From NCBI GenBank assembly GCA_000697335.1, contig JNEM01015900.1, positions 1-22,552 on the forward strand: DNA of 22,552 nucleotides. The letters run 5' to 3'. Under the pieces are notes generated by a model. That model ran no database searches, was not told the DNA's origin, and saw only the letters and a list, made by a program, of their open reading frames with translations. Below are positions 19,679 to 22,552 of this stretch, piece after piece. The first letter of the stretch is position 1; each line of letters begins with the position of its first letter. This DNA is from Conidiobolus incongruus B7586 (lineage: Eukaryota; Entomophthoromycota; Entomophthoromycetes; Entomophthorales; Conidiobolaceae). A program made the position numbers and the translations under genes.

Positions 19679-22552
19679 ATTTTTTTAATAAGTTTTGTAG
19701 AGGAAACATACACTTTGAATTTTTGTAAATAGATATAATAGGTTAAGATGTTTTTAATATTTTCGAAAGGTTTTGATATAATTTCTTGAATAAAATAACT
19801 TATTTATTTTATATAAAACTAAAGCTTATTTTTAATAAATTTAAATTTAATTATATAATCAACAAAGTAATTTTTTCTCAATTTTAATTAATAATTAGAT
19901 TTAATTTTAAAATTATTAATTGATTAAAAAATATATTCAAATTTTTAAAATAAGGTTTGTTTTAGATATATGAAAGTTAAAGTTATTTTTTAAAGTTAAA
20001 TATAATTCTAAGATAATATTATCAAAATTTAAATTAATAAATTAAATTTTATAGGGACTATAATATAATAATTAGTATTTTGGATTTAAACTAAACTTAA
20101 GTAAGATAAGTTTAAAAGCAAATTGTTTTAAATATATAAAAATATTAATTTTATGTTTAAGATGATTTTTAAATAACTTCAAATATTATTATTATATCAG
20201 TTTTTAATTTTGCTCTAAGTTAAATTTAATAATAGAATTAATATACTTAATATTATATTAGAATTTATTAATATCTTAAGATAAATTAATTTAAAGTTTT
20301 AAAGCAGTTTTTAAATTAAGAGATTTGTTAAAATTGATGAAATAAAGGTTAAAAATTATTGATTTATTAATAAAGATATTGAATAAATATTAAAGTTGGT
20401 AGAAATAGGTATTTTAATTTAATTTAATAGTATTAATATAAGTTTTAATTATTTGCTTTAAGGTTTTGAAATTTCTTTTAATAAGTTTATTAATTTAATA
20501 ATGACTAATAATAAATATAACTATATTAATCTTTAGGGAAAAAGATAGTAGCTTTTAAAGTTAAAAATTAAATCATATATTTTTATTAGATATAATAGTT
20601 TATAGAATTTTATAATTTATAAAAGTATTAAAAAATAATAGTTATATAATATTTTTAACTGTAGAGGTTTTAAAATAAAAAATATAACTAATATACTTAA
20701 AGAATTAATTAATTATAATTAGTAAGTAATCATAATTATTGGTTGATTTAAGAATCTTTATTAAATTAAGTTGAATTTATTATTAAATTTTATTAAAAAC
20801 TTATAGGGGAATAAATTTACTATATTTTAATTAGAAAATATATTTCATTCTTTAGTATATATTATAAGTATTAATATGTTTTTAAATATATTTAATTAAA
20901 AAAGTTTGATAATACTTCATTTTAACTCTTTCAATAATTTTCAACTAATTTTAATATTTTTTAATAAGTAAATTATAACATACATTAAATATTACTTATT
21001 AAATTTTAAAATTATTAAGAATATATAAGCAATCATTATAATATAGTAAGTTAACAATAATTTTAAATCTTCTAACATATTTTAATTAATTCTCTAATAA
21101 TTTAAAAAATTTTTCTTTAATTAAAATAAAGAAATTATTATCTAATAATATTTCTTAAAATAGTTTAATAAATTTTTTATTTGTTTTATTAATAATTATT
21201 AAATTAATATTTACTAGGTTTTTGTAATTAGAATAAAAAGATAAGCATGTAAAATTTGTTAATAAAGTATCTATAATATAATTATATTATCCTAAAATAT
21301 ATTAAATAAAAAAAATAAGCTTAGATAATTTTTATCCATTTAACTAATTTTCATAATAAATGCTTTTGAGTATTTAAGTAAATAAATGATTTATAGTTTG
21401 TAAATACTAGGAAAAGATTACAAAATAAGAAATATAAATGATCTTTGATTATTTTTACCAAGATAAAAATCCTTATATATAAATTAGATATTTTAATTCA
21501 GCTGGTTTAATTTTTCTTAAATAGAATGTTATTAGTTTTAAGATAGCATTTATAAGGTTAAATTTAACTTACTTTCCTTTATTTACTATTTCATTTTATA
21601 TTTAAAAGGTAAAATATAAATCAAATTTGAATTAAATAAACTATCTATTAATTTATAAAAAATAAAGTTAGTAAAGAGAATAGAAGGTGGTTTTAAATTG
21701 AAAATAATAAAACAAAAGCAATAATAATATCAAAAATTAAAGTATTTATATAAAATGTATAAAATAAAGTTTATACAAAAAAAGAGTTTTTTCTTAAAAA
21801 ATTAGTTAGAGAAGTTATAAGTTTAATAAAAAAATCATTAAAATCTTTGAAATAATTTAATAAATGAAATATAAACATAATTGATCTTTATTTATAAGTA
21901 TAATAAAAGCTCTTATATTATTTGATTAAGTTTAATTAATATTCATTTTTTAAGAAGAAAAAATATAACTATAAAAGAAGATAAAAGAAACATTAAAAAT
22001 ATATTTTAATAATTTTAAAGATAATCTATATTCTTGAATAATTTATAAAATTTAATTAATATATTAAATATATTTTTCTTTAGTTTTTAAATATATTAGG
22101 GTATTATCAAGATAAGTAATAATAAAATTATTAAATATAAAATTAAAAAAAATTAATAAATTAGGTAAAAATTACAAAAATATTTTTAATTTAAAATTCA
22201 AAATTTATAATAATAAATTTATAATGTATTAAAAAAATATTAAAAATAATTAAAAAAATTAAAACTTTTTTAAGTTTAATATTATAATATTTATTTCTAA
22301 TATTCAATTTAATAAAAATAATTCATTTAAGTAACTTATCCTTAATATTATAAAGATTTAATAATAAAGTTTTATCTTAAATAATATTAAAGTCTAAAAT
22401 ATAATTATTAATATATAATCTTTATCTATCATTAATATTTTATATAAAGAAAATAAAAGATCTTTATTATGAGGGAAAAGGTTTATTATATTAAATTTCA
22501 AGTAATTTTTAGATTTCTTTTTTTATAGTTTAATATTATTTAAAAATAAATG
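19292..22552 (-). mobile_element. Broken Ty3/Gypsy element (fossil), running off the right edge
   Basis: Read on the minus strand, a Gypsy polymerase core (the YLDD region followed by the FxNFYRRFI-like and PLTNL-like connection region) lies at about 22130-21780. An integrase core (the NNYDSILVIVDRFTKY-like segment and the second catalytic region) lies at about 20950-20440. An LTR-like repeat lies at 19678-19292. The order RT, integrase, LTR is that of Gypsy, not Copia. The 5' part lies beyond the window. It is heavily broken, with dozens of breaks consistent with RIP-like mutation, so it looks old or strongly hypermutated. Mutation of this kind prevents dating from sequence divergence. Confidence 0.75.

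Larger units (their letters stand above)
17600..22552. repeat. Hypermutated, extremely AT-rich repeat block
   Basis: From about 17600 the DNA loses most G and C, and CA and TG steps become rare, while AG, CT and TA remain common. The middle of the window does not show this. That pattern is what RIP-like CpA-to-TpA mutation of repeats leaves in many fungi. The block contains LTR-retrotransposon relics described separately and no intact gene. It continues past the right edge. RIP itself is an inference: general AT drift could give part of the pattern. Confidence 0.6.

Noticed and set aside
1-22552. CRISPR array, bacterial operon, rRNA or tRNA genes
   Set aside because: No regularly spaced repeats, Shine-Dalgarno-led gene runs, tRNA B-box with cloverleaf, or rRNA-like conserved segments were found.

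Overview
The window is extremely AT-rich and looks like a gene-poor, repeat-bounded piece of a eukaryotic nuclear genome, most likely a fungus. The evidence is TATA boxes ahead of monocistronic genes, LTR-retrotransposon relics of the Ty3/Gypsy and Ty1/Copia groups, and a right-hand block whose base-pair pattern resembles fungal repeat-induced point mutation (RIP). The genes look intronless and belong to a class A-like seven-transmembrane (7TM) receptor family. AT-rich early-diverging fungi such as Conidiobolus-type Entomophthoromycotina are known for expansions of family A receptor-like proteins, so I favour that kind of host. This is inference and no marker gene confirms it.

Layout: 1-620 is a very AT-rich tract without genes. 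620-3420 is ordinary intergenic DNA with a few coding-like scraps. At 3526-4410 (+) lies the first intact 7TM gene. At 7219-8119 (+) lies a decayed copy of the same family that still carries the duplicated upstream promoter block. 8120-12207 is intergenic and contains a broken Copia pol fragment at about 10320-10790. Two further intact 7TM genes are on the minus strand at 12208-13077 and 15668-16540. From about 17600 to the right edge the DNA becomes poorer still in G+C and is depleted in CA/TG. It contains a broken Gypsy element on the minus strand (reverse transcriptase and integrase remnants recognisable) and a pair of LTR-like repeats in inverted orientation.

The three intact proteins (294, 289 and 290 residues) align without any gap through residue 280. 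They keep the class A landmarks at rhodopsin-like spacing: an acidic residue in TM1 28 residues before D58 in TM2, C82 at the top of TM3, an arginine exactly 25 residues later, and a second cysteine (C154) in the second extracellular loop. They lack the acidic residue of the usual E/DRY motif, having I-R-F/Y there instead. The extracellular loop around C154 and the third intracellular loop are nearly invariant. The four copies also share a core promoter, with a TATA box 58-80 nt upstream of the ATG. No metabolic pathway or operon is visible. The window is best read as one local cluster of duplicated putative receptors embedded in repeat-derived DNA.
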